Source: Methylobacterium crusticola (GTDB taxonomy: Bacteria; Pseudomonadota; Alphaproteobacteria; Rhizobiales; Beijerinckiaceae). From it: a stretch of 48,377 bases of DNA. A model generated the notes under the pieces. The model was not told where the DNA came from and made no database searches. It worked only from the letters and a program-made list of their open reading frames with translations. Positions 40,012 through 48,377 of the stretch are shown here, one piece after another (within the stretch, counting starts at the first letter, position 1; the number at the start of each line of letters is the position of its first letter). Both the position numbers and the translations under genes were made by a program. Location of the stretch: assembly GCF_003574465.1 (NCBI RefSeq), contig NZ_QOWC01000032.1:1-48377 (forward strand). Direction: 5' to 3'.

Positions 40012-41217
40012 TCAGCGCTTGCCGGGCGGGGATGCCGCCGCCATCGTGGCGGTCTGCCACGGCACCGGGACGACGGGCGTGCCGGCGACGATCTTCTGGA
40101 AGCCCTCGGCCACGACCCGGTCGCCGGCCTTGAGCCCGTCGCGGATCACCCACTGGCCCTCGACCACCGGGCCGACCTCGACGGGGTGGAGCATGACCTT
40201 GTCGCCCTCGCCGACGAGCCAGACCTGGGCGCGGCCGTCGTTCGAGCGGTGGACCGCCTGCTGGGGCACCGCGATGGCGTCGGAATCGATGCCCTGCTTG
40301 ATGCGGGCGCGGACGTACATGCCCGGGAACAGCTCGTAATGCGCGTTGGGGACGACGGCCCGCAGGGTGACCTGGCCGGTGCTGGGATCGGCCGTGACGT
40401 CGGAGAACAGCAGGCGGCCGGGCTCGGGGTAGAGCGAGGCGTCGTCCATGATCACCCGCACGCCCGCGACGTCGGGGGCGAGGCGGTCGAGCTCGCCGCT
40501 GGCGAGGTCGCGGCGCAGCTTGTTCAGCTCGCCGACCGACTGCGTGATGTCGACGTAGATCGGGTCGAGCTGCTGGATCGTCGCCAGGTTGCTGGCGCCG
40601 CCCTGCTCGACGAGCGCGCCCTCGGTGACGAGGGCCCGGCCGATGCGGCCCGAGATCGGCGCCCGCACGTCCGTGTAGCCGAGGTTGAGCCGCGCGCGGT
40701 CGCGCATCGCCTTGGCGCCCGCCACCTCGGCCTCGGCCTGCTTCTGGGCCGCGTAGGCGGTGTCGTATTGGGCCTGGCTCGCGGTCTGGCGGGTGAGCAG
40801 GGTCTCCAGGCGCTCGGCCTGCTGGCGCGCCAGCACCAGGGCGGCCTCGGTGCGGGCGAGGGTGGCCTCGGCGCTGTCGAGCTCGACCCGGAACGGCATC
40901 GGGTCGATCTTGTAGAGGATGTCGCCCTCCTTGACCTGGCTGCCCTGCTCGAAGGTGCGCTTGACCACGAGGCCGGCGACCCGGGCCCGCACCTCGGCGA
41001 TGCGCATCGGCGCGACGCGGCCGGGCAGGTCGCGCTCGAAGGGGATCGGCTGATTCTTCACCGTCACGATGGCGACTTCCGGCGGCGGCGGCGGCGCGGG
41101 TGCGCCCGCCTGCTGCGCCGGCTTGCAGGCGGCGAGCCCGAGGAGGAGGGCGGACGCCCCGATGAGGATGCGGCGGCTGTGCGTCACGGTGTCGGGTCTT
41201 TCCTGCGTGGCGTGCAT
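40012..41217 (-). CDS. RND efflux periplasmic adaptor, AcrA/BepD type
   Basis: A 401-residue lipoprotein adaptor. The lipobox LLLGLAAC gives acylation at the cysteine near residue 31. The barrel-sandwich part contains [20 protein letters not shown] and [20 protein letters not shown]. An alpha-hairpin (residues about 100-170) is followed by [20 protein letters not shown]. The C-terminal membrane-proximal domain includes [17 protein letters not shown]. It links the RND pump to an outer-membrane channel. The permease gene begins 10 bases downstream, so the two are co-expressed. Confidence 0.95.
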   Translation of the reverse strand: MHATQERPDTVTHSRRILIGASALLLGLAACKPAQQAGAPAPPPPPEVAIVTVKNQPIPFERDLPGRVAPMRIAEVRARVAGLVVKRTFEQGSQVKEGDILYKIDPMPFRVELDSAEATLARTEAALVLARQQAERLETLLTRQTASQAQYDTAYAAQKQAEAEVAGAKAMRDRARLNLGYTDVRAPISGRIGRALVTEGALVEQGGASNLATIQQLDPIYVDITQSVGELNKLRRDLASGELDRLAPDVAGVRVIMDDASLYPEPGRLLFSDVTADPSTGQVTLRAVVPNAHYELFPGMYVRARIKQGIDSDAIAVPQQAVHRSNDGRAQVWLVGEGDKVMLHPVEVGPVVEGQWVIRDGLKAGDRVVAEGFQKIVAGTPVVPVPWQTATMAAASPPGKR

Positions 41218-41418
41218 GTCGCGCGGCCCGCGGCTCTCGGCAAGTGGTCGGCGATGGCGGGGGCGCCCACGCGGTCGCGCCTCCCGGACGGGCGCAGGGG
41301 CGCACCCTGGCTCCGGGATCCGGGGCGGTGGCGTGGGCGTGGGCGGGGCCGACCGGGCGGGGCCGCGCCGCCGGCACGATGCGGGCCGGGCGGCGGGACG
41401 CGGGCGGGCGGCCTCTCG

Positions 41419-41790
41419 TCAGGCCTCGGTCTTCGGGGGCCTGTCGAGCCGGGCCGGGCCGGCGAGGGCGCCGGAGCCGAGGCGGCGCGGCGGCAGGAGC
41501 GTGACGGCGGCGCGCCGCTGCCCGTCGGCGAGCCCGGCCGCGGGCTCGCCCGCGGCGCCCCCGTCGTCCGGGCGGGGATTGTCCACGCCCGCCGCCGACA
41601 GGGTGCAGGCCGGCGACTTCGCCCACTGCGCGTGCAGGCTCGCGAGGACGCCCGGGGCGTTGCCGGCGCGCAGCACGGGGCCGTTCCGGCCCGGGGCCGC
41701 GTCCGCGGCGGAGACCGCCACCAGCGCGAGGACGAGCCCGATCAGAGCCGACGCGCAGGTCCGGGCCAGTGATGTGCAGAGAACCTTCAC
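41419..41790 (-). CDS. Small secreted protein of unknown function
   Basis: A 123-residue frame with a convincing signal peptide ([20 protein letters not shown], cleavage before APGRNG). The mature part is rich in Ala, Gly, Pro and Arg, with one cysteine ([11 protein letters not shown]). The only start is a GTG at 41790 without a clear ribosome-binding site, so the gene is only moderately supported. It lies 201 bases upstream of the RND operon on the same strand and is divergent from the thiolase gene. Confidence 0.5.
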   Translation of the reverse strand: MKVLCTSLARTCASALIGLVLALVAVSAADAAPGRNGPVLRAGNAPGVLASLHAQWAKSPACTLSAAGVDNPRPDDGGAAGEPAAGLADGQRRAAVTLLPPRRLGSGALAGPARLDRPPKTEA

Positions 41791-41986
41791 AGAGCGTCAC
41801 AGTGGGAGTTCCGGGACGGTGCCGCAAGAGACCGCGACATTGTGTCAGACGGTCTTTGTGCAGCGCAGCATGGCGTGCGGCCGGCGGCGGACCGGATTTC
41901 GTCCGGGCTCGATCGCCGCTATGGTGCGCCGTACCGGATTTTCGAAACGGGCGCCGAAGCCCGAGCAACCGCCGAGGGAGACCCGC

Positions 41987-43201
<1,215 letters not shown>

Positions 43202-43243
43202 GGCGGGAGCCCGGGTCGCACGGCGCCGCGCACCGTCCCGCCG

Positions 43244-43258
43244 GAAACGGCCCGTTTC
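43244..43258. promoter_or_regulatory. Inverted repeat GAAACGG-C-CCGTTTC upstream of boxR-type gene
   Basis: Seven-base perfect arms about one base, 43 bases after the thiolase stop. The right arm CCGTTTC recurs at 43304-43310 beside a second palindrome. It may be an operator of the regulator encoded downstream. Confidence 0.45.
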
Positions 43259-43290
43259 TTGCGGGCCGGGGGGCGGCCCCCACCCTCGAC

Positions 43291-43310
43291 CGGGACGATC
43301 GTCCCGTTTC
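43291..43310. promoter_or_regulatory. Perfect 16-bp palindrome CGGGACGATCGTCCCG with adjoining CCGTTTC
   Basis: The palindrome (43291-43306) overlaps a second copy of the CCGTTTC half-site (43304-43310). With the inverted repeat at 43244 it makes a two-site region in the 256-base gap before the BoxR-type gene, as expected of an autoregulated repressor. Confidence 0.45.
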
Positions 43311-43457
43311 GGTCCCGTGTGCGGTTCGCACCATCGCCAGCCGGCCCCGCGTGGGATAAGCAGGCGCCGTTCTCAACCCTCCCTGGGCCGCGCGGCCGAC
43401 GGCCCGTCGCCGACGGGACACCCCCACCCGCGCGCCCCGCAAACCGCACGATGCCCG

Positions 43458-44552
43458 ATGTCCTCTCGCTCGGCCCTCCGGTCCCTCCGCCCTGCGGCCG
43501 GTCCTCCCGTCCTGGCGCCCGATTCGGGTGACGGCGCGGTGACCGGCAAGGCGGAGCCGCGGCCAGGCGGAGCCGACCCAGGGCAAGGCGCGGCCGACCC
43601 GCGACCCGGCGCGGCCGACCCGCGACCCGGCGCGGCGGACCCGCGACCCGGCGCGGCCGGGACGGAGGCCGATTCGGGCGGGCCGGAGAGCCGCTTCCTC
43701 GCGGAACTCGGCCAGCGGGTCCGCACCATGCGCTCCGTCCGGGCGATGTCGCGCAAGGTGCTGTCGCAGACGTCGGGCCTGTCGGAGCGCTACATCGCCC
43801 AGCTCGAGGGCGGCCAGGGCAACGTCTCGATCATCCTGCTGCGCCGCGTCTCTCAGGCGATGGGCGTGCGGCTGGAGGACCTCATCGCCTCCGTGGAGAG
43901 CCCGCCGGACTGGCCGGTGGTGCGCGACCTCCTGGCATCGGCGACCCTCGAGCAGGTGGCGCAGGCCAAGCGGGTCCTGTCGGGCTCCGCGGCGCCGGGG
44001 GAGAGCGATGCCCGCCGGGTGGCGCTGATCGGCCTGCGCGGGGCGGGCAAGTCCACCCTCGGGCGCATCCTGGCAGAGCGGACGGGCTGGAGCTTCGTCG
44101 AGCTCAACCGGGAGATCGAGCGCGAGAACGGCCTCTCGGTGGCGGAGATCTTCGCGATCTACGGGCAGGAGACCTACCGCCGGCTCGAGCAGGGGGCGCT
44201 CCGGCGCCTCGCCGAGCGGCCGGGCCCGATGGTGCTGGCGACCGGCGGCGGCATCGTCGCCGAGCCGGTCACCTTCGACCTGCTGCTGTCCGCCTTCTTC
44301 ACGGTCTGGCTCAAGGCCCGTCCGGAGGAGCACATGCACCGCGTGCGCGAGCAGGCCGCCAAGGGCCTCGGCGCGGCGCGGCTTCCCGACAACGACGACG
44401 CGCTGCGCGAGCTGCGGGCGGTGCTGCTGAGCCGCGAGCCGCTCTACGCCCGGGCCCGGGCCGTGGTCGACACCGCCGGCCACACCGTGGCGGAGACGGC
44501 GGGCCGGCTCACCGGCCTCGTGGAGGGCCACTTCACGGCCGCGCGCCGCTGA
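43458..44552 (+). CDS. boxR: BoxR-type regulator: XRE helix-turn-helix plus shikimate-kinase-like domain
   Basis: A 364-residue protein. Residues 1-75 are a low-complexity Pro/Gly/Ala/Asp tail with tandem repeats. About 83-140 form an XRE HTH ([20 protein letters not shown]). About 190-355 form a shikimate-kinase fold with Walker [12 protein letters not shown]. The shikimate-binding DxD of real kinases is FVELNREIE here (residues 213-221), so the aspartate is lost, while the R of TYRRLEQ and the ATGGG loop remain. This matches BoxR, which senses benzoyl-CoA with a retired kinase domain and represses the aerobic box pathway. No box enzyme gene is in the window, but the upstream thiolase does the last step of that pathway. 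Confidence 0.88.
   Translation: MSSRSALRSLRPAAGPPVLAPDSGDGAVTGKAEPRPGGADPGQGAADPRPGAADPRPGAADPRPGAAGTEADSGGPESRFLAELGQRVRTMRSVRAMSRKVLSQTSGLSERYIAQLEGGQGNVSIILLRRVSQAMGVRLEDLIASVESPPDWPVVRDLLASATLEQVAQAKRVLSGSAAPGESDARRVALIGLRGAGKSTLGRILAERTGWSFVELNREIERENGLSVAEIFAIYGQETYRRLEQGALRRLAERPGPMVLATGGGIVAEPVTFDLLLSAFFTVWLKARPEEHMHRVREQAAKGLGAARLPDNDDALRELRAVLLSREPLYARARAVVDTAGHTVAETAGRLTGLVEGHFTAARR
43590..43652 (+). repeat. Three 21-bp tandem repeats in the boxR N-terminal region
   Basis: Units 43590-43610, 43611-43631 and 43632-43652 have the sequence GCGGCCGACCCGCGACCCGG plus C with one change. A diverged fourth copy precedes them (43569-43589). They encode AADPRPG, an unstructured spacer before the DNA-binding domain. 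The number of copies can vary without shifting the frame. Confidence 0.85.
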
Positions 44553-44806
44553 CGCCGGGGTGCCCGCCGCGGGACTCCGGCCGGCCCCGTCCCACCGGGC
44601 GCCCAGGGACCCGACGCGCGGCCGAGACCTGCAGCAGAGAGCAGCAGAGACCTGCCGCGCGCGCATGACACCCGCCCGCGCCTGAAAGTCCCCGGGGCTT
44701 GATGAAACCGGGGTGTCTCTCCAGGCTATGCGGGGAACGTCGTTGCGCGTATGGACCTGCTGGCCGGCACGCCGCTCGCCCGCAGGCGCTGCCGAGGAGA
44801 AGGCCG

Positions 44807-45646
44807 TTGTCGTCCAGCCCAGCCCCCTCTCATCACGAGCACGATCCCGTCGCCGGCGTGGTCGACCCGGTCTGGCGGCGCCTGCGCCAGGAGGCCGAGG
44901 CCGTGGTGCGCGCCGAGCCGCGCCTGGCCTCGTTCCTCGTCGCCACGATCCTCAACCACGGCACGCTCGAATCGGCCGTCGCGCACCGCGTCGCCTCGCG
45001 GCTCGGCCACCCGGCGCTCGCCGGGGACCTGATTGCCCAGAGCTTCGCCGAGGCGGTGGCGGACGACGCCCGCATCGGCCAGGCCATGCGGGCCGACATC
45101 GGCGCCGTGATGGACCGCGACCCGGCCACCACCCGGGCGATCGAGCCCGTGCTCTACTTCAAGGGCTTCCACGCCATCCAGGCGCACCGCCTGAGCCACT
45201 GGCTGTGGGAGCGCGGCCGGCGCGACCTCGCGCTCTACCTCCAGAGCCGCTCCTCCGAGGTCTTCCAGACCGACATCCACCCGGCCGCCCGGATCGGCCG
45301 CGGCATCTTCCTCGACCACGCCACCGGCCTCGTGGTGGGCTCGACCGCGGTGATCGAGGACGAGGTCTCGATCCTGCACGACGTCACCCTCGGAGGCACC
45401 GGCAAGCACGGCGGCGACCGGCACCCGAAGATCCGGCACGGCGTGATGATCGGGGCCGGCGCCAAAATCCTGGGCAACATCGAGGTCGGCTCCTGCGCCC
45501 GGGTCGCGGCCGGCTCGGTGGTGCTCCAGCCCGTGCCGCCCTGCACGACGGTCGTCGGCGTCCCGGCCCGGGTGGTCGGCTCGGCCGGCTGCGCCGACCC
45601 GGCCCGCGCCATGGACCAGTTCATCCACCTGATGGACGGGATCTGA
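44807..45646 (+). CDS. cysE: Serine O-acetyltransferase CysE
   Basis: A 279-residue enzyme that acetylates serine to O-acetylserine, the carbon skeleton for cysteine. The N-terminal helical domain (residues about 20-160) has ILNHGTLESAVAHRVASRLG. The left-handed beta-helix has IHPAARIGRGIFLDHATGLV, STAVIEDEVSILHDVTLGGT, and HPKIRHGVMIGAGAKILGNI. The C-terminus ends in MDQFIHLMDGI, the site that binds cysteine synthase. I choose the TTG at 44807 because GAGGAGA lies 6 bases upstream. The in-frame ATG at 44699 would add 36 residues unlike any CysE. A hairpin follows the stop. The DUF3126 gene downstream is a common neighbour in this class of bacteria. Confidence 0.92.
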   Translation: MSSSPAPSHHEHDPVAGVVDPVWRRLRQEAEAVVRAEPRLASFLVATILNHGTLESAVAHRVASRLGHPALAGDLIAQSFAEAVADDARIGQAMRADIGAVMDRDPATTRAIEPVLYFKGFHAIQAHRLSHWLWERGRRDLALYLQSRSSEVFQTDIHPAARIGRGIFLDHATGLVVGSTAVIEDEVSILHDVTLGGTGKHGGDRHPKIRHGVMIGAGAKILGNIEVGSCARVAAGSVVLQPVPPCTTVVGVPARVVGSAGCADPARAMDQFIHLMDGI

Positions 45647-45648
45647 CC

Positions 45649-45671
45649 CGGGCGCCCGCCCCGGGCGCCCG
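45649..45671 (+). terminator. Terminator hairpin of cysE
   Basis: CGGGCGCCCG-CCC-CGGGCGCCCG: two copies of a self-complementary 10-mer, giving a 10-bp stem, starting 3 bases after the cysE stop codon. No T-run follows. Confidence 0.6.
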
Positions 45672-45909
45672 CGGGCGACGCCTCGCGCCTTGCTCCCCCG
45701 CGCCCGCCGTGGCAAGGCGGGCCTCCCCAAGCCGCCCCTTGCGCCCGACGGCCGTGATCGAGGCCGGCGGGCGTCGGGGCGTTCTCGTCCGCGCGCGCGC
45801 GACCGGCCCTCACCGGGGCCCGGCCGGGCGCGGGCGGGCCGAGGCGTCGTATGTCCGGTGGCGCGGGAGGTCCCGGCCCCGGGACAGGCTCCAGCACGAA
45901 GAGGCCAGC

Positions 45910-46122
45910 GTGAACAAGACCGAGATGACGAAGGTGGAGGGCTATCTTCGCCGCACGTTCGCGAACCACTCCATCCGCCTCGTGGCCCGTCCCAAGAAGA
46001 CCGACTCGGCCGAGGTCTACATCGGCGAGGAGTTCGTCGGGGTCCTGTCCGTGGACGACGAGGACGGCGACCGCTCCTTCAACTTCTCGATGGCGATCCT
46101 CGACACCGACCTGGAGGAGTGA
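45910..46122 (+). CDS. DUF3126 family protein
   Basis: A 70-residue protein starting at GTG 45910 (MNKTEMTKVEGYLRRTFANH), with GAAGAGG upstream. The body RLVARPKKTDSAEVYIGEEF and VLSVDDEDGDRSFNFSMAIL is the whole DUF3126 domain, an alphaproteobacterial family often encoded next to cysE. It is small, acidic at the C-terminus (DTDLEE) and of unknown role. The conserved pairing suggests a link with cysteine or sulfur metabolism. Confidence 0.9.
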   Translation: MNKTEMTKVEGYLRRTFANHSIRLVARPKKTDSAEVYIGEEFVGVLSVDDEDGDRSFNFSMAILDTDLEE

Positions 46123-46131
46123 GCGGGCCGC

Positions 46132-46824
46132 TCACGGGCTCGCGGCGAAGATCCGCTCGAGGCCGTCGAGCGCCGCGCTCCAGGAGGAGAGGCGGTCGGC
46201 GGCGAAGCGCAGGCGCAGGGACAGATTGCCGACCCGCACCTCGCTCAGGCAGGCAGCCTCCGGATCGGGCACGGACCCGGTGGCGCAGCGGGCCGCGAAG
46301 CGGCTGCCGTCGGCCTGGGCCAGGTAGAGATCCTCCCCCTCGAACGGCGTGCCGGCCCGGAAGCGGCGCCGCATCAGGCCCTCGGGCTGGGGCTGGGTCT
46401 CGGCGGTGAGGAAGCGGGCGTAGCGGCGGGCCGGGCTCAGCGGCGCCTCCGTCTCCGGGGCGCGGGTCACGGTGACCCGCATGCGGGTCGGATCGCTCCC
46501 GCCGACGAGGTCGCCCCAGGGGATCGCGAGGTCGAGCCGGTCGGGCGTCGCGTCCGCGACGCTGCCGGGCCGCACGAACCAGCCGGAGGGCAGGGACAGG
46601 GGCGCGGGCGCGAGGCGCGCGACCGTGCGGGTTCCGGCCACGGTCGGCGGGACGGCGAGCCAGGCGGCGACGAGCCCGGTGCCGGCGAGCGTGCCGGCGA
46701 GCACGAGGACCGCCCCGACGCCGATCCGGCGATCGACCGGGACGCCGCGTCCCATCCGCGCCGTCGCGGCACCCGCTCCAGGCCCCATCGCGCCCGTCCC
46801 CGTCGTCCGCGCCCCGCGGCGCAT
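46132..46824 (-). CDS. Membrane-anchored protein of unknown function
   Basis: A 230-residue protein with one N-terminal helix (GVGAVLVLAGTLAGTGLVAA) and a periplasmic domain with SLPSGWFVRPGSVADATPDR, DLVGGSDPTRMRVTVTRAPE and GEDLYLAQADGSRFAARCAT. Two cysteines (RCATG, ACLSE) could form a disulfide. I see no known family. The start is uncertain: ATGs at 46824 and 46755 both precede the helix, and neither has a clear ribosome-binding site. It converges with the DUF3126 gene, with only 9 bases between. Confidence 0.7.
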   Translation of the reverse strand: MRRGARTTGTGAMGPGAGAATARMGRGVPVDRRIGVGAVLVLAGTLAGTGLVAAWLAVPPTVAGTRTVARLAPAPLSLPSGWFVRPGSVADATPDRLDLAIPWGDLVGGSDPTRMRVTVTRAPETEAPLSPARRYARFLTAETQPQPEGLMRRRFRAGTPFEGEDLYLAQADGSRFAARCATGSVPDPEAACLSEVRVGNLSLRLRFAADRLSSWSAALDGLERIFAASP

Positions 46825-46969
46825 CCGCGACGATCCGCGGGCAGCCTTAACGCTGGATTACCGGTCTACCCGCGATCCCCGGATTTCGACGCACGGCCCG
46901 CCGCCCGGGGCCGGCCCCCTCCCGCCGGGGCGCCCGCTTTGCACCGGATCGGGACGCGCCCGCGCGGGC

Positions 46970-46978
46970 TGTGGATAA
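46970..46978. other. Perfect DnaA-box sequence TGTGGATAA
   Basis: A single consensus DnaA box (TTATCCACA on the reverse strand) lies in the 268-base gap between the unknown membrane protein and the small membrane protein, beside CGTCGTTAACCGC. One box does not make an origin, and no dnaA, dnaN, hemE or par gene is nearby. It may be a DnaA titration or regulatory site, or chance. No gene is supported in this gap. Confidence 0.4.
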
Positions 46979-47092
46979 CGCGTCGTTAACCGCAACAAGC
47001 CGCGGCGGCTCGGGCAGAGTGACCGCGACGGCACCGCGCCCCGCGCGCACGGGTTGGCGAGCCGGACGCGTGACCGACGGAAGGCCCCGCCC

Positions 47093-47422
47093 ATGACCCT
47101 GACCCCGACGGCTCTGGAGAACCTTCAGACCCTCGTCCTCGGCCTCGCCTTCGCGGGGCTGCTCGCCAACGCGTTCGAGCTCCTGACGGAGCGGCGGGCC
47201 AGCTTCGGGCTCCTGCAGGGCGGGGGCCTGACCGCGGTGGCGTGCCTGCCGGTGCTGGCGTTCGGCGCGCCGTTCATCATCCTGCGCAACACGCTGCGCG
47301 GGCGCAGGATCGAGGGCCGGCCGATCCCGTTCGTGATGCTGGCGACGATGATCGCCTGCGGCTGGAGCCTGGTCTCGGGCCGGGTCGTGCTCGACCTCGC
47401 GCACCTCGTCTCGGGCGCCTGA
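47093..47422 (+). CDS. Small membrane protein, unknown function
   Basis: A 109-residue protein with three hydrophobic segments (LVLGLAFAGLLANAFELL, GGGLTAVACLPVLAFGAPFI, FVMLATMIACGWSLVSGRVV) and the positive loop RNTLRGRRIEGRP between helices two and three. It starts MTLTPTALENLQTL. Similar proteins of about 110 residues occur in Methylobacterium and relatives (I recall the label DUF6949 but cannot check). GGAAGG lies 11-12 bases before the ATG. It converges with the BTLCP peptidase gene. Confidence 0.78.
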   Translation: MTLTPTALENLQTLVLGLAFAGLLANAFELLTERRASFGLLQGGGLTAVACLPVLAFGAPFIILRNTLRGRRIEGRPIPFVMLATMIACGWSLVSGRVVLDLAHLVSGA

Positions 47423-47444
47423 CCGGCCCCCGCCCGGCCGCCGC

Positions 47445-48170
47445 TCAGCGGTTCGCGGTGGTGACCGGGGAGGCGACGCCGTTGAGCGAGACCCAGGCCA
47501 GCCCGTCCTGGCCCTCGCGCTTCACGTAGGTGTAGCCGGTGCGCTGCCAGGGCAGAATCGCGTTGGTCTTGTTGTCGAGGATGTAGTCGCCGCGGTCGGT
47601 GCGCACCATCAGGACGGCGTGGCCCTCGCCGATCTCGTCGATCACCACCGTCATGCGGAGCGCCCGGCGCGCGAGGCCGCGCTCGACCAGCATGCGGCGC
47701 TTGAGGAGCTGGTAATCCTCGCAATCGCCCTGCCCGTCGTCCGGGAAGTCCCAGCGGTCGACCACGCCCCAGTGCTGCTGGTCGACCATCGGCCGGATGC
47801 GGCCGTTGACACGGCGGTTCACGGCCGTGAGGGTGCGCCAGAGCGCGGTCGTCATCGCGAGGGTCGTGGGCTCGGACGTGTCGACGGCGCATTCGGCCGG
47901 GTAGCGGTTGCAGAAGTCGTTCCAGGCGCTGACGGGCTTGGCGCTGCCGCCGCGCTCGATGGCCGCGCTGGCATCCGGCAGGGCGGCGAGGGTCTGGGTC
48001 TGCGCCTGGGTGGTGGCGCCCCCGATCAGCAGCGTCGCTCCGAGGAGAGCGAGTTGCGCGGCACGGGCGCCGCGCGTCAGAAGGCCCTGGCGATCGACGT
48101 GGCTCGCCCGGCCAAGGCCGTCCATCACTGCCCGCATTGCCCCATCGACCTGTGTGCTCGGTTCTTGCAT
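47445..48170 (-). CDS. Transglutaminase-like cysteine peptidase (BTLCP family)
   Basis: A protein of about 241 residues with a hydrophobic export segment (AAQLALLGATLLIGGATTQA) and the bacterial transglutaminase-like cysteine proteinase domain. The catalytic cysteine is in DGQGDCEDYQLLKRRMLVER, the histidine in EIGEGHAVLMVRTDRG, and the aspartate in DYILDNKTNAILPW, with conserved WNDFCNRYPAECAVD before them. LapG is the best known member; it cleaves a surface adhesin under c-di-GMP control. This sequence is of the smaller alphaproteobacterial group whose targets are unknown. The start is uncertain (48182 GTG, 48170, 48137 or 48125 ATG). A paralogue begins 118 bases upstream on the same strand. 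Confidence 0.88.
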   Translation of the reverse strand: MQEPSTQVDGAMRAVMDGLGRASHVDRQGLLTRGARAAQLALLGATLLIGGATTQAQTQTLAALPDASAAIERGGSAKPVSAWNDFCNRYPAECAVDTSEPTTLAMTTALWRTLTAVNRRVNGRIRPMVDQQHWGVVDRWDFPDDGQGDCEDYQLLKRRMLVERGLARRALRMTVVIDEIGEGHAVLMVRTDRGDYILDNKTNAILPWQRTGYTYVKREGQDGLAWVSLNGVASPVTTANR

Positions 48171-48204
48171 CCAAGCTGCCACGGGCCCGCGCGGGGCTCA
48201 ACAC

Positions 48205-48225
48205 AAAAATTTAAACCCCATTTAA
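48205..48225 (-). promoter_or_regulatory. A/T-rich promoter-like segment before the BTLCP gene
   Basis: ACAAAAATTTAAACCCCATT lies in a stretch far richer in A/T than its surroundings, with a TTAAA-N5-TTTAA inverted repeat (48211-48225), 35-55 bases upstream of the candidate starts on the reverse strand. It probably holds the promoter of the BTLCP gene. Confidence 0.4.
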
Positions 48226-48288
48226 CGCCCCTGCCGCACTTTGGTTCCAATTCGGCACGCGTCGGCCGAGGCCTGATTCGGCGGCCGG

Positions 48289-48377
48289 TCAGCGGTTCGC
48301 CGTCGTGGCGGGTGCCGTGGCGCCGCCGAGGGAGACCCAGGCGACGGCGTCCTGGGCCTCGCGCTTGATGAAGGTGT
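48289..48377 (-). CDS. Second BTLCP peptidase, C-terminal 28 residues only
   Basis: The reverse-strand frame entering from the right edge encodes TFIKREAQDAVAWVSLGGAT then APATTANR and stops at 48289. It aligns without gaps to the end of the complete BTLCP protein (TYVKREGQDGLAWVSLNGVA then SPVTTANR), with 18 of 28 residues identical by my count. It is therefore a tandem paralogue whose catalytic part lies outside the window. Confidence 0.85.
   Translation of the reverse strand, partial: TFIKREAQDAVAWVSLGGATAPATTANR

Noticed and set aside
36834..40133. A 1099-codon + strand open frame
   Set aside because: It is the antisense shadow of the RND permease, which has complete family motifs on the other strand.
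44624..44655. Direct repeat GAGACCTGC with AGCAGAGA between copies upstream of cysE
   Set aside because: It is short and without symmetry or relation to a promoter, so not enough to call a site.

Overview
The window is chromosomal DNA from a very GC-rich alphaproteobacterium of the Methylobacterium type (Hyphomicrobiales). The supporting signs are third-position G/C saturation, small alphaproteobacterial families (DUF6894-like, DUF3126, BTLCP peptidases, CsbD proteins), a PmtA-type lipid methyltransferase, an EcfG-like sigma factor with a GGAAC-type promoter, and an interspersed repeat of the kind I recall from Methylobacterium and Rhizobium intergenic regions. Gene density is high. I found no tRNA, rRNA, CRISPR array, insertion sequence or phage gene. 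Most of the long open frames opposite or out of phase with the genes are GC shadows.

Layout. 1-5.8 kb: edge of an unknown gene, tRNA thiolase mnmA, a PmtA-like methyltransferase, a TVP38/VTT membrane protein, an orphan sensor kinase and a LysR regulator. 6-12.8 kb: a tightly packed catabolic cassette (SDR, split transketolase, LtnD-type hydroxyacid dehydrogenase, TRAP binding protein, fused TRAP permease) ending in a strong hairpin. 12.8-15.6 kb: a periplasmic cyclohexadienyl-dehydratase-like protein divergent from a FUSC-type exporter, then a LysE exporter. 15.7-19.8 kb: LysR divergent from a CitMHS transporter, an AtuA-family protein and a small AtuA-like partner. 19.8-23.4 kb: chemoreceptor, TspO, DUF3429-like and DUF6894-like proteins.

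23.6-28.9 kb: a reverse-strand branched-chain-type ABC importer (fused LivG-LivF ATPase, LivM, LivH, LivK), with a degraded duplicate of the livK 3' end just upstream. 28.9-30.6 kb: a secreted small protein, a guanidine-II (mini-ykkC) riboswitch in front of a SugE/Gdx exporter, and a Crp/Fnr regulator. 31.2-34.4 kb: a stress block with an ECF sigma factor, two CsbD-type proteins (one with a good EcfG-type promoter) and a YegD-like Hsp70. 34.4-36.7 kb: an AT-richer two-gene island encoding a membrane-linked trypsin-like serine protease with an uncharacterised N-terminal module, plus an 86-residue partner. This is my best candidate for an undescribed system.

36.8-48.4 kb: an RND efflux pump (AcrAB type), a secreted unknown, a beta-ketoadipyl-CoA thiolase followed by a BoxR-type regulator (HTH plus degenerate shikimate-kinase domain), serine acetyltransferase with its usual DUF3126 neighbour, two small membrane proteins, and two tandem BTLCP peptidases, the second cut by the window edge. 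Transport and acid or aromatic catabolism dominate: the TRAP, CitMHS and ABC importers, the FUSC, LysE, SugE and RND exporters, and the thiolase/BoxR pair fit a soil or plant-associated generalist.
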